56,660 nucleotides of DNA, from assembly GCA_009668945.1 (NCBI GenBank), contig SBEH01000012.1, forward strand, positions 1 to 56,660, written 5' to 3'. Below the pieces are notes generated by a model. That model saw nothing but the letters and a program-made list of their open reading frames with translations. It was not told where the DNA came from and ran no database searches. This DNA comes from Actinomycetota bacterium. GTDB lineage: Bacteria > Actinomycetota > Coriobacteriia > Anaerosomatales > Anaerosomataceae. Below are positions 36,209 through 43,483 of this stretch, one piece after another (positions within the stretch are counted from its first letter, which is position 1; each line of letters starts with the position of its first letter). The position numbers and the translations under genes were made by a program.

Positions 36209-36661
36209 TCACAGCGACAGCACGGACGCCTCGAAGCCGGGTGCGAACGGGTCCGCGAAGCGCACGCCCTCGCACACGGCGCCGTCCTCGAAGTCCTCGG
36301 ACACGATGAGGCCGATTCCGTTGGCGCGCGCGGTGGCGATGAGCTGCGCGTCCCAGAACGAGCGGCCGGTGCGTTCGGCGATTCCCAGCGCGTCGGCAAC
36401 GATGTCGGGAGTGATCGCCAGGATCGGCCAGGTGCGACTGAAGTCGAGTACGACCTGCGTCAGCTCCGCTGCCGACGGCGGGTCGGGGATGCTCTCGCTT
36501 GCGACCCTCGCGAATTCGGAAAGCACCTGCTGCGAGAGGAAGCCGCGACCTGACGCCTCGAACGCGGTCAGAACGTGCTCGGCGCGCTCGCGCTTGATCA
36601 GGTCGCGCTCATCAGCGAAGTACACGAGGACGTTCGTATCGACGAGTACCCTACCAGCCAC
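36209..36661 (-). CDS. PIN-domain ribonuclease toxin (VapC-like)
   Basis: A 150-residue PIN nuclease. It starts at a GTG (36659-36661), giving AGRVLVDTNVLVYFAD with the first acidic metal ligand in VDTN. The later acidic positions are in LSEFARV, SFWDAQLIATA and SEDFEDG. The gene overlaps the antitoxin by 11 bases, the usual VapBC layout. Related toxins cleave tRNA or rRNA; the target here is unknown. Longer upstream reading runs through the antitoxin in another frame and is rejected. Confidence 0.88.
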   Translation of the reverse strand: MAGRVLVDTNVLVYFADERDLIKRERAEHVLTAFEASGRGFLSQQVLSEFARVASESIPDPPSAAELTQVVLDFSRTWPILAITPDIVADALGIAERTGRSFWDAQLIATARANGIGLIVSEDFEDGAVCEGVRFADPFAPGFEASVLSL

Positions 36662-36929
36662 GGCCGGGCTTTCCAGGACGGTCGTAGATCTCGTCGCGCG
36701 TCCAGTCCCGCTTGCCAGGCAAAGGCCCCTTTGCCGCGCGACGCCGTGAGAATTCAAGGATGCGCTCCCAGGCGGCGTCGGCTTCCTCGCGCGCGATGTC
36801 CCCGAGGTAGCGATCGAGCGCCTCACGCATGATCTCGGCCTCGGTCACGCCGCGCTCAGCTGCGCGCGCCTTGAGCGCCGCCTCGTGCTCGTCGTCGATG
36901 TAGAGCTGCTTTCGGACCATGCGGCCCAT
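36651..36929 (-). CDS. Ribbon-helix-helix antitoxin (VapB-like)
   Basis: A 92-residue protein. The N-terminal RHH DNA-binding fold is MVRKQLYIDDEHEAALKARA followed by GVTEAEIMREALDRYL. The C-terminal segment ends KRDWTRDEIYDRPGK, the kind of tail that wraps the PIN partner. The ATG at 36927-36929 is used; a second ATG three codons on would also fit. An 18-base palindrome about 50 bases upstream is the probable autoregulatory operator. Confidence 0.85.
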   Translation of the reverse strand: MGRMVRKQLYIDDEHEAALKARAAERGVTEAEIMREALDRYLGDIAREEADAAWERILEFSRRRAAKGPLPGKRDWTRDEIYDRPGKPGRGW

Positions 36930-36976
36930 GATGACCCCACCACCTGAACGGGAGTCCAACCGGATCCAAGCTCCGT

Positions 36977-36994
36977 GATGTATAAGTATACATC
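36977..36994 (-). promoter_or_regulatory. Palindromic operator/promoter of the toxin-antitoxin pair
   Basis: GATGTATA-AG-TATACATC is a perfect inverted repeat. On the minus strand it contains TATACT and TATACA, either of which can serve as -10, so RHH antitoxin binding would cover the promoter. Confidence 0.65.
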
Positions 36995-37043
36995 GCAACC
37001 GCCGCGTTGCGCCCGGGCGCCGATGCGGCTGGGTCTCGCACCC

Positions 37044-38738
37044 CTACGACAGCCCGACCACGTTGCCGTCAGCGTCGATGTCGATGTGCTCGCCAGCCGG
37101 TGTGCCCGGAAGTCCCGGCATCGTGGTGATGTCGCCGCAGAGCGCGTACACGAACCCGGCTCCTGCCGCGACGTGAACATCGCGCACGGGCAGCCGCCAG
37201 CCAGACGGCGCGCCTTTGAGCTTGGAGTCGTGACTCAGTGACAGATGCGTCTTGGCCATGCACACGGGCAGCGCGCCCATGCCCTCGTCGGCGATCTCCT
37301 GCATCGCTCGCCCTGCCTCGAATGAGAAGTCCACGCCGCTCGCACCGTATATGCGCGTGGCGATGGCCGCGATCTTCTCCCGCACCGGCGCCTCGACGCG
37401 GTACGTGAACGTGAGCTTCGCCGGCTCCTCGCACGCCTTCGCGACCGCCTCCGCGAGCGCCAGTCCTCCCCTGCCGCCTTCGGCGTGCATGTGGTGCGTC
37501 ACCACGTCGAACGCCCCGGCCTCACGCGCCCGCACGCCAATGAGCGCGTGCTCCGCGGGCGTGTCGGACGGAAACGTGTTGATCGCCACGACCACCGGGA
37601 TGCCGAACGAGCGCACGTTCTCGATCTGCTTCACGAGGTTGGGCATGCCCGCGTCAAGCGCGTCGAGGTCCTCGGCCAGAAGCGCGGGATCGAGCGCACG
37701 GCCCGGCTTGACCTCGAAACGCCCCGAGTGCGCCTTGAGCGCGCGCACCGTACACACGAGTACGGCCGCATCGGGCGCCAGACCTGACACGCGGCACTTG
37801 ATGTTCACGAACTTCTCGGCTCCCATGTCCGCGCCGAAGCCGGCCTCGGTGACCACGTAGTCGGCAAGCTTGAGCGCGATGCGGTCGGCCACGATCGAGC
37901 TGTTCCCGTGCGCGATGTTGGCGAACGGCCCCGCATGCACGAACGCCGCGCCGCCGTCGAGGTTCTGCATGAGGTTGGGCTTGATGGTCTCCTTCATGAG
38001 CACCGTCATCGAGCCTGCGACCTTGAGGTCGTCGGTGGTGACCGGCGCGCCCTCGAACGTGCGGCCGACGATGATCCGCCCGATGCGCGCGCGCAGATCA
38101 CCGATGTCCTCCGAGAGCGCGAGGATCGCCATGAGCTCGCTTGCCACCGTGATCTCGAAGTGCGACTCGCGCGGGTTGCCGTCGGTGCGTCCGCCGAGGC
38201 CGATCACCACGTTCCGCAGCGCGCGGTCGGAGATGTCGAGAACGCGCGGCCAGCTGATCGCGTGCGGATCGATGCCCAGCGCGTTGCCGTGATAGATGTG
38301 GTTGTCGATGAACGCCGCGCAGAGGTTGTGCGCCGCGGTGATAGCGTGCACATCGCCGGTGAGGTGCAGGTTGATGTCTTCCATCGGCACGATCTGTGAG
38401 TAGCCGCCGCCCGCAGCGCCGCCCTTGATGCCGAACACGGGCCCGAGGGAGGGCTGGCGGATGCAGGAGATGGCCGAGTGCCCGCCGACGCGAAACGCCT
38501 GCCCGAGGCCCACGGTGGTGAGCGTCTTGCCCTCGCCGAGCGGCGTGGGGGTGATGGCGGTGACAAGCACGTAGCGGCCGTTCGGGGCCTCGGCCAGCCG
38601 CTTCAGGATGCGGAGCGACACCTTCGCCTTGTAGCGGCCGTTGGGCTCCACCTCATCCGGAAGCACGCCCATCCCTTCGGCGATCTCACGGGCGGGACGC
38701 ACCTCAGCGGCATGCGCAATCTCGATGTCTGAGAGCAT
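37044..38738 (-). CDS. fhs: Formate-tetrahydrofolate ligase
   Basis: ATP-dependent activation of formate to 10-formyl-tetrahydrofolate, the second methyl-branch step of the Wood-Ljungdahl pathway in acetogens and a one-carbon entry in other anaerobes. The 564-residue protein has the P-loop TPTPLGEGKTLTTVGL, the downstream IRQPSLGPVFGIKGGAAGGG, DINLHLTGDVHAITAAHNL and the C-terminal MPGLPGTP. The length is typical. It is monocistronic between the toxin-antitoxin pair and a tRNA cluster. No other Wood-Ljungdahl gene is in the window. Confidence 0.98.
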   Translation of the reverse strand: MLSDIEIAHAAEVRPAREIAEGMGVLPDEVEPNGRYKAKVSLRILKRLAEAPNGRYVLVTAITPTPLGEGKTLTTVGLGQAFRVGGHSAISCIRQPSLGPVFGIKGGAAGGGYSQIVPMEDINLHLTGDVHAITAAHNLCAAFIDNHIYHGNALGIDPHAISWPRVLDISDRALRNVVIGLGGRTDGNPRESHFEITVASELMAILALSEDIGDLRARIGRIIVGRTFEGAPVTTDDLKVAGSMTVLMKETIKPNLMQNLDGGAAFVHAGPFANIAHGNSSIVADRIALKLADYVVTEAGFGADMGAEKFVNIKCRVSGLAPDAAVLVCTVRALKAHSGRFEVKPGRALDPALLAEDLDALDAGMPNLVKQIENVRSFGIPVVVAINTFPSDTPAEHALIGVRAREAGAFDVVTHHMHAEGGRGGLALAEAVAKACEEPAKLTFTYRVEAPVREKIAAIATRIYGASGVDFSFEAGRAMQEIADEGMGALPVCMAKTHLSLSHDSKLKGAPSGWRLPVRDVHVAAGAGFVYALCGDITTMPGLPGTPAGEHIDIDADGNVVGLS

Positions 38739-38780
38739 GGACCGCTCCTCGCCGACGGGACGCTCGAACGCTCACGAATG

Positions 38781-38808
38781 AGTGTAGCCGAGCAGTGTGC
38801 CCCACAAA
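38781..38808 (-). promoter_or_regulatory. Possible fhs promoter
   Basis: TTTGTG (38803-38808), a 16-base spacer and TACACT (38781-38786) on the minus strand, about 42 bases before the fhs ATG. A GAGGAG ribosome site lies in the leader. Confidence 0.4.
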
Positions 38809-38848
38809 CACGACGGCCCGCACGAGGCGGGCCATCGCAAGCGTTTCA

Positions 38849-38926
38849 TGGGGTGGGTAACGGGACTTGAACCCGCGACCTCCGGAGCCACAGTCCGGCG
38901 CTCTAACCAACTGAGCTACACCCACC
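38849..38926 (-). tRNA. tRNA-His (GUG)
   Basis: Anticodon loop CTGTGGC in a CCGGA/TCCGG stem. The acceptor includes the extra G-1 paired with C73, a tRNA-His hallmark, and CCA is encoded. It lies 10 bases after tRNA-Arg. Confidence 0.97.
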
Positions 38927-38936
38927 ATGTAGTGGC

Positions 38937-39013
38937 TGGCACGCCCGGAGGGATTCGAACCCCCGACCTAGAGATTAGAAGTCTCCCGCTCTATCCAACT
39001 GAGCTACGGGCGC
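38937..39013 (-). tRNA. tRNA-Arg (UCU)
   Basis: Acceptor GCGCCCG with CGGGCGT, anticodon loop CTTCTAA (UCU) in a GGAGA/TCTCT stem, T arm GGTTCGAATCC, and encoded CCA. Confidence 0.96.
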
Positions 39014-39048
39014 ATATCCAGGGAGAGCCTCCGAAGTGCCGAGTGAGA

Positions 39049-39077
39049 ACGGTACCTGCGGTGCCCTACCTTGTCAA
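39049..39077 (-). promoter_or_regulatory. Promoter for tRNA-Arg-tRNA-His
   Basis: Consensus TTGACA (39072-39077), a 17-base spacer and TACCGT (39049-39054) on the minus strand, in the 98-base gap between tRNA-Gly and tRNA-Arg. Confidence 0.65.
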
Positions 39078-39111
39078 TCGGCCTGCCAGATGGCGTGCCG
39101 AGGGTGTTGCG

Positions 39112-39187
39112 TGGAGCGGCGGACGGGACTCGAACCCGCAACAATCAGCTTGGAAGGCTGATGCTCTACCAATTGAACTACCGCCGC
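39112..39187 (-). tRNA. tRNA-Gly (UCC)
   Basis: Acceptor GCGGCGG/CCGCCGC, anticodon loop CTTCCAA (UCC) in a TCAGC/GCTGA stem, T arm GGTTCGAGTCC, and encoded CCA. It lies 3 bases after tRNA-Pro. Confidence 0.97.
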
Positions 39188-39190
39188 ACA

Positions 39191-39267
39191 TGGTCGGGCC
39201 GGCGGGATTCGAACCCACGACCCTCTGCTCCCAAAGCAGATGCGCTACCAAGCTGCGCTACGGCCCG
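39191..39267 (-). tRNA. tRNA-Pro (UGG)
   Basis: Acceptor CGGGCCG/CGGCCCG, anticodon loop TTTGGGA (UGG) in a TCTGC/GCAGA stem, T arm GGTTCGAATCC, and encoded CCA. Confidence 0.97.
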
Positions 39268-39317
39268 ACTTCGCGCCCGGCCGGTCCCTTGAAGACCGGT
39301 GCTCGAGAGCATCGCCA

Positions 39318-39323
39318 AGTATA
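39318..39323 (-). promoter_or_regulatory. Probable -10 box for tRNA-Pro-tRNA-Gly
   Basis: TATACT on the minus strand, 50 bases upstream of the tRNA-Pro 5' end and just after the rdgB stop. The -35 region is GC-rich and unclear. Confidence 0.45.
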
Positions 39324-39343
39324 GGGGGGCGCTCGGCCTTCCG

Positions 39344-39943
39344 CTACCCCTCGAGTGTCTCGCGAAATGCGCGCAGAGCCGCTCCTCGGTGGCTGATCGC
39401 GTTCTTCTCCTCGAGGCTGAGCTCGGCCATCGTGCGCCCGGGTGTGGCATCGGGAAGGAACAGCGGGTCGTAGCCGAAGCCGCCGCTGCCGCGCGGCGCG
39501 AAGCCGACCTTGCCCTCGCACGTGCCCTCGGCGACCGTCTCGGTGCCGTCCTCGTCCGCGAACACGATCACGCTCCGGAAGCGCGCGGTGCGGTCCGCCT
39601 CCGGCACATCCTCGAGTTCGACCAACAGCCGCGCGTTGTTCGCCGAATCGCCGCCGCCGAGACAGTCGTCCGCGTAGCGCGCCGAGAGAACGCCGGGAGC
39701 GCCGCCGAGGACATCCACCTCAAGACCGCTGTCATCGGCAAGCGCCGCCAAGCCGAACGCCTCGTGATACGCGTGTGCCTTGAGGCGCGCGTTGGCGATG
39801 AAGGTGGCACCGGTCTCCTCCACCTCAAGCGGCTCCGCGCCGAGTTCGGCTGCCGTCACGAACTCCCAGCCCTCGAAGGTAAGCGCCGAGCGAATCTCCT
39901 CGAGCTTGCCGCGGTTGGTGGTGGCGACGACGACGCGCCGCAC
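39344..39943 (-). CDS. rdgB: XTP/dITP diphosphatase (RdgB/HAM1)
   Basis: House-cleaning enzyme hydrolysing ITP, dITP and XTP to monophosphates. About 199 residues, opening VVVATTNRGKLEEI (substrate-binding SxxK/TNxGK region), then ADDSGLEVDVLGGAPGV (catalytic acidic residue) and the C-terminal GFGYDPLF and SHRGAALR motifs. The GTG at 39941-39943, one base past the rph stop, gives the usual N-terminus. A GTG at 39952 would add three residues. It is coupled to rph, a standard neighbour. Confidence 0.94.
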   Translation of the reverse strand: MRRVVVATTNRGKLEEIRSALTFEGWEFVTAAELGAEPLEVEETGATFIANARLKAHAYHEAFGLAALADDSGLEVDVLGGAPGVLSARYADDCLGGGDSANNARLLVELEDVPEADRTARFRSVIVFADEDGTETVAEGTCEGKVGFAPRGSGGFGYDPLFLPDATPGRTMAELSLEEKNAISHRGAALRAFRETLEG

Positions 39944-39944
39944 C

Positions 39945-40694
39945 TCAGGCACGCTCGCTGAAGGATTCGATGTCCTCGGCCAGCACCTTCCGCTGCAGTG
40001 TGATGAGCCGGCCGGTGCCTTCGGCGGCAAGATCGAGCAGCTCGCTTAGTCTGGCGCGGTCGAACGGGGCGCGCTCGCCGGTGCCCTGCACCTCGATGAA
40101 GCGGCCCTTGCCGTCGCAGACGACGTTCATGTCCACCTCGGCGACGCTGTCCTCCGAGTAGTCGAGGTCCAGGCACACCACGCCGTCCACGAGGCCGACG
40201 GAGGTAGCGGCCACGTAGTCGATCACCGGGATGTCGGCGATCTTGCCGGCCGTCTTCCACGTAGAGAGCGCATCGTGCACCGCGATGAACGCGCCGGTGA
40301 TCGCCGCGGTGCGTGTGCCCCCGTCAGCCTGGATCACGTCGCAGTCCACGTTCAGGGTGTACTCGCCGCCCAGGCCGCCCATGTCGATCACCGTACGCAG
40401 CGACCGACCGATCAGCCGCTGGATCTCGTGCGTGCGACCGCTCGGCGAGCCCTGCGAGACCTCGCGCCGGGTGCGCGTGTGCGTGGACGCGGGCAGCAGC
40501 GAGTACTCCGCGGTGACCCAGCCCAGCCCGCTTCCGCGACGCCAGGAGGCGACCGTGTCGCCGAACGTTGCCGCGCACAGCACCTTCGTGTCGCCCAGCT
40601 CGAAGAGGCACGAGCCGTGCGCGTGCTTGAGATAGCGCCTGGTGACGGTCACCGGCCGCATCTGACCGGGCGGGCGGCCTTCGGAACGCTGCAC
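39945..40694 (-). CDS. rph: Ribonuclease PH
   Basis: Phosphate-dependent 3' exonuclease that trims tRNA precursors. The 249-residue protein contains MRPVTVTRRYLKHAHGSCL, the RRGSGLGWVTAEYSLLPAST active-site region, GRTHEIQRLIGRSLR and CDVIQADGGTRTAAITG. The GTG start at 40692-40694 follows AAGGAG. It lies in the common murI-MBL-rph-rdgB order, near a tRNA cluster it could help mature. Confidence 0.97.
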   Translation of the reverse strand: MQRSEGRPPGQMRPVTVTRRYLKHAHGSCLFELGDTKVLCAATFGDTVASWRRGSGLGWVTAEYSLLPASTHTRTRREVSQGSPSGRTHEIQRLIGRSLRTVIDMGGLGGEYTLNVDCDVIQADGGTRTAAITGAFIAVHDALSTWKTAGKIADIPVIDYVAATSVGLVDGVVCLDLDYSEDSVAEVDMNVVCDGKGRFIEVQGTGERAPFDRARLSELLDLAAEGTGRLITLQRKVLAEDIESFSERA

Positions 40695-40704
40695 GGGTGG
40701 CTCC

Positions 40705-41457
40705 TTACTCCCGGATGTCGAACGTGGCCATCTCATCGGCCACGATAACACGACCGCCGAATGCCTCGCGGGCCTCCTCGGCCGCAGCCGTGCGGTCCAC
40801 GCCAGGCCAGAGGTGCGTGAGCGCGAGCGTGTGTACGCCCGCCTCCCGGGCGAGCGCGCCCGCCTCGGCGGCCGTCATGTGAGGCGCACGGCCCGCGAAC
40901 TCGGGCGGCAGCGTCGCGTCCGCGAGGAGAAGGTGGGCGCCGCATGCGGCCGCAAGCACCGCGGCGCCCGGACGGGTATCGGCGGTGTAGCACAGCCGCA
41001 CACCGTCGGCCTCCACAACGAACGCGAATGTCTCGTCGGCGTGATCCACGCGCCGCGGAGTGACGGTCACGCCGTCCACCTGGAGCGACTCGGCGTCAGC
41101 GTACTCGTGCACCCGAAACGCTCCGTCAAGCTCGGCTGCGCCGTGGGGGCTCAGGATCGCACTCATGCGCGCGAACAGGCCCACGGGCAGATACAGCGGC
41201 AGTGGCGGCATCGGCCCCGCGGGTGCATATCGCAGCGCCGCCTGCAGCCCGTAGACGTCCGCGAAATGGTCGACGTGGCCGTGCGAGACGAACACCGCCG
41301 AAAGCACGGTGGGATCCATCACGCGCCCCAGGTTGGAGAGCACACCGTTGCCGCAGTCGAGCAGTATCGTCGTCTCCCCCGAGCGCACGAGATAGCCGGC
41401 GCAGGCCCGCCCGGCTTCCGGGTACGAGGCCGCGCTGCCGAGCACGGTCAGCTGCAC
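40705..41457 (-). CDS. Metallo-beta-lactamase-fold hydrolase (RNase Z/cyclic phosphodiesterase-like)
   Basis: A 250-residue MBL-fold protein. It opens LTVLGSAASYPEAGRACAGYL, as in the RNase Z/PDE branch, with the metal motif SHGHVDHFAD, further ligands in the YTADTRP region and HLWPG near the C-terminus. It lacks the long exosite arm of canonical RNase Z. The GTG start overlaps the murI end by 10 bases. In Actinobacteria this gene sits between murI and rph; the substrate is undetermined, with cyclic nucleotides or tRNA 3' ends the family possibilities. Confidence 0.88.
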   Translation of the reverse strand: MQLTVLGSAASYPEAGRACAGYLVRSGETTILLDCGNGVLSNLGRVMDPTVLSAVFVSHGHVDHFADVYGLQAALRYAPAGPMPPLPLYLPVGLFARMSAILSPHGAAELDGAFRVHEYADAESLQVDGVTVTPRRVDHADETFAFVVEADGVRLCYTADTRPGAAVLAAACGAHLLLADATLPPEFAGRAPHMTAAEAGALAREAGVHTLALTHLWPGVDRTAAAEEAREAFGGRVIVADEMATFDIRE

Positions 41458-42371
41458 GCGCCGGCCTCCTCGAACACCGTCTGGCGCTGCTTGAGGTCAT
41501 CGGACAGGAGCTCCTCAAGTGCGGGCAGGTCGACGTGTTCTGCGGATGCGACCGGTCGTCCGAGAACGCGTGCCCCGAGCGTCGCGAACTCCCCGGCGTC
41601 TCCGGTGGTGGCGAAGGTCTCGGTGCGCTTGGCGCCGGCCTCGGCCAGATGCCCGCGCGCCTCGAGCGTCTCGGCGACCTCACGGGCAGTCTCCTCGGCT
41701 GAGGAGATCAGCCGCACCTTCGGGCCGACGACCTGCTGGATGGGAGCGGCGAGCAGCGGGAAGTGCGTGCAGCCGAGCACGAGCGTGTCGATACCGCTGC
41801 GCTTGAGCGGATCGAGGTAGTCGCGCGCCATCTCGTAGAACGAGGGGCGGATATAGACGTCGGCCGTCTCGGCGAGCCACTCCTCGAGCGTGCCGTCGCC
41901 GAGGCGCAGCCCCTGCTCGACCACGTCCACGAAGCGTGGCGTGGCCACCGAGAAGACCGTGACGCCAGCGTCGAGCATGCGGACCGCGGAGCTGTAGGCT
42001 CCCGACTCGACCGTGCCGACCGTGCCGATCACGCCGACGCGGCGGTTGACCGTGGCCTTGACCGCCGCCCGGGCACCTGGCTCCACGACGCCGACGACTG
42101 GAACGTCGAATACCTGCTGGGCAAGAGCGAGACCGGCCGCCGTCGCGGTATTGCACGCGATGACGATAAGCTTCACACACCTGCGCGTCAGCCATGTCCC
42201 GATCTGCAGGACGAAACTGCGCACCTCGTGCGGGTCGCGCGGCCCGTAGGGACAACGCACCGTGTCGCCGAAGTAGACCACGCTTTCGCCCGGAAGTGCT
42301 CGCATGATCTCACCCGCGACGGTGAGACCGCCGAGGCCGGAGTCGAAGATGCCGATGGGAAGCTCTCGCAT
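41448..42371 (-). CDS. murI: Glutamate racemase
   Basis: Makes D-glutamate for peptidoglycan. The 307-residue protein has IGIFDSGLGGLTV at the start, the two catalytic cysteines in IACNTATAA and LGCTHFPLL, and YFGDTVRCPYG. The ATG at 42369-42371 gives the standard N-terminus. A TATACT box ends 8 bases before the ATG, so the transcript may be leaderless or nearly so. It is first in murI-MBL-rph-rdgB, directly after cheB. Confidence 0.96.
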   Translation of the reverse strand: MRELPIGIFDSGLGGLTVAGEIMRALPGESVVYFGDTVRCPYGPRDPHEVRSFVLQIGTWLTRRCVKLIVIACNTATAAGLALAQQVFDVPVVGVVEPGARAAVKATVNRRVGVIGTVGTVESGAYSSAVRMLDAGVTVFSVATPRFVDVVEQGLRLGDGTLEEWLAETADVYIRPSFYEMARDYLDPLKRSGIDTLVLGCTHFPLLAAPIQQVVGPKVRLISSAEETAREVAETLEARGHLAEAGAKRTETFATTGDAGEFATLGARVLGRPVASAEHVDLPALEELLSDDLKQRQTVFEEAGACS

Positions 42372-42379
42372 ATCTGGAG

Positions 42380-42385
42380 AGTATA
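42380..42385 (-). promoter_or_regulatory. -10 box of a probable leaderless murI transcript
   Basis: TATACT on the minus strand leaves 8 bases before the murI ATG; a start point 7-9 bases downstream would fall on or just before the A. No ribosome site lies in between (CTCCAGAT). The -35 region is GC-rich and poor. Confidence 0.5.
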
Positions 42386-42403
42386 GCCGCACCGCGCGCG
42401 CCG

Positions 42404-43480
42404 CTACACGGCGTCGGCGATACGCTCGATCTCGGGCCCGATCTCGTGCACCGGAAGCACGGCGTCCGCGGCGCCGGCGTCGATGGCCGCCTTCGGCATG
42501 CCCCAGACCGTGGACGTGGCCTCGTCCTGACAGATCGTGGGCGCACCCGCATCATGCATCCGCTTGAGGCCGCTGGCACCGTCGGCGCCCATGCCTGTCA
42601 GCAGCACTCCGATCGCACGGCGTCCGTACGAACGCACGGCGGACTCAAAGAGCGTGTCAGCCGACGGGATGTACAGCTGTCCCGCCTTCGGGTCGGTGAA
42701 GCGCGTCGTCACGCCATCGATCTCGAGGTTCGCGCCGGTGGCGGCTATGTACGCTGTTCCCGGAACGACCGACTTGCCGTCTTCGGCCGGGACCACGTTT
42801 ATCTTGCAGCCGGCATCCAGCCAGCTTGCGAGTCCCGGGACGAAGCCCTCGGCGATGTGCTGAGCGATCACGATCGGCAGCCGGAAGTCGGCCGGAAGAC
42901 GGCCGAGGACGTTGAGCAGAGCCGACGGCCCGCCGGTCGAGGAACCGACCGCCACAAGCTGCAGACGTCCCGCACCGGCAGTCGGCTTCACGTGCGTGGG
43001 CTGCGGCCCGTGCCCAGGGCTGCGCCGTCCGCGGATGTGCGTGATGACCTTCACGCGCGCAAGAATCTTGACCCGGCGGATGATGTCACGCCCGATGACC
43101 TCCAGTGCCGCCCAGTCACGCGGCTCGGGCTTCTTGATCACCTCGAGAGCGCCTATCGCGAGTGCATCGAACGCTCTGCCCATCCCCTCGCCGTACACCG
43201 ATGACGACACGACCAGGATGGGAGTCGGCGTATAGGCCATGATCCTCTCGGTGGCTTCGAGGCCGTCCATCTTCGGCATGTGGACGTCCATCGTGACCAG
43301 ATCCGGCCGCAGACGCGCGACCATGTCGACCGCTTCCTGGCCATTGGACGCGGTCCCGACGACCTCGATCCCCTCGTCGCTGAGGAGTATCTGCGTGAGC
43401 ATCTCCCGGGCAACGAGCGAGTCGTCCGCGATAAGCACGCGGATGCGCTCGCTACCCCCGGCGATCCCGTTACCTCCCAT
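42404..43480 (-). CDS. cheB: Chemotaxis response regulator protein-glutamate methylesterase
   Basis: Removes methyl groups from MCPs. The 358 residues have an N-terminal receiver (DD at 19-20, phospho-acceptor Asp65 in VTMDVHMPKMDG) and a C-terminal methylesterase with the serine in VAVGSSTGGPSALL, histidine in VIAQHIAEGF and aspartate in LTGMGADGASG. It lies 3 bases after cheA in the chemosensory operon. Adaptation of the single MCP encoded nearby, with CheR at 50548, is the likely job. Confidence 0.97.
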   Translation of the reverse strand: MGGNGIAGGSERIRVLIADDSLVAREMLTQILLSDEGIEVVGTASNGQEAVDMVARLRPDLVTMDVHMPKMDGLEATERIMAYTPTPILVVSSSVYGEGMGRAFDALAIGALEVIKKPEPRDWAALEVIGRDIIRRVKILARVKVITHIRGRRSPGHGPQPTHVKPTAGAGRLQLVAVGSSTGGPSALLNVLGRLPADFRLPIVIAQHIAEGFVPGLASWLDAGCKINVVPAEDGKSVVPGTAYIAATGANLEIDGVTTRFTDPKAGQLYIPSADTLFESAVRSYGRRAIGVLLTGMGADGASGLKRMHDAGAPTICQDEATSTVWGMPKAAIDAGAADAVLPVHEIGPEIERIADAV

Positions 43481-43483
43481 GCG

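Noticed and set aside
38739-39343. Protein genes or a riboswitch in the 600-base gap between fhs and rdgB
   Set aside because: The gap is filled by four tRNA genes and their promoters; short frames there are read-through of tRNA sequence.
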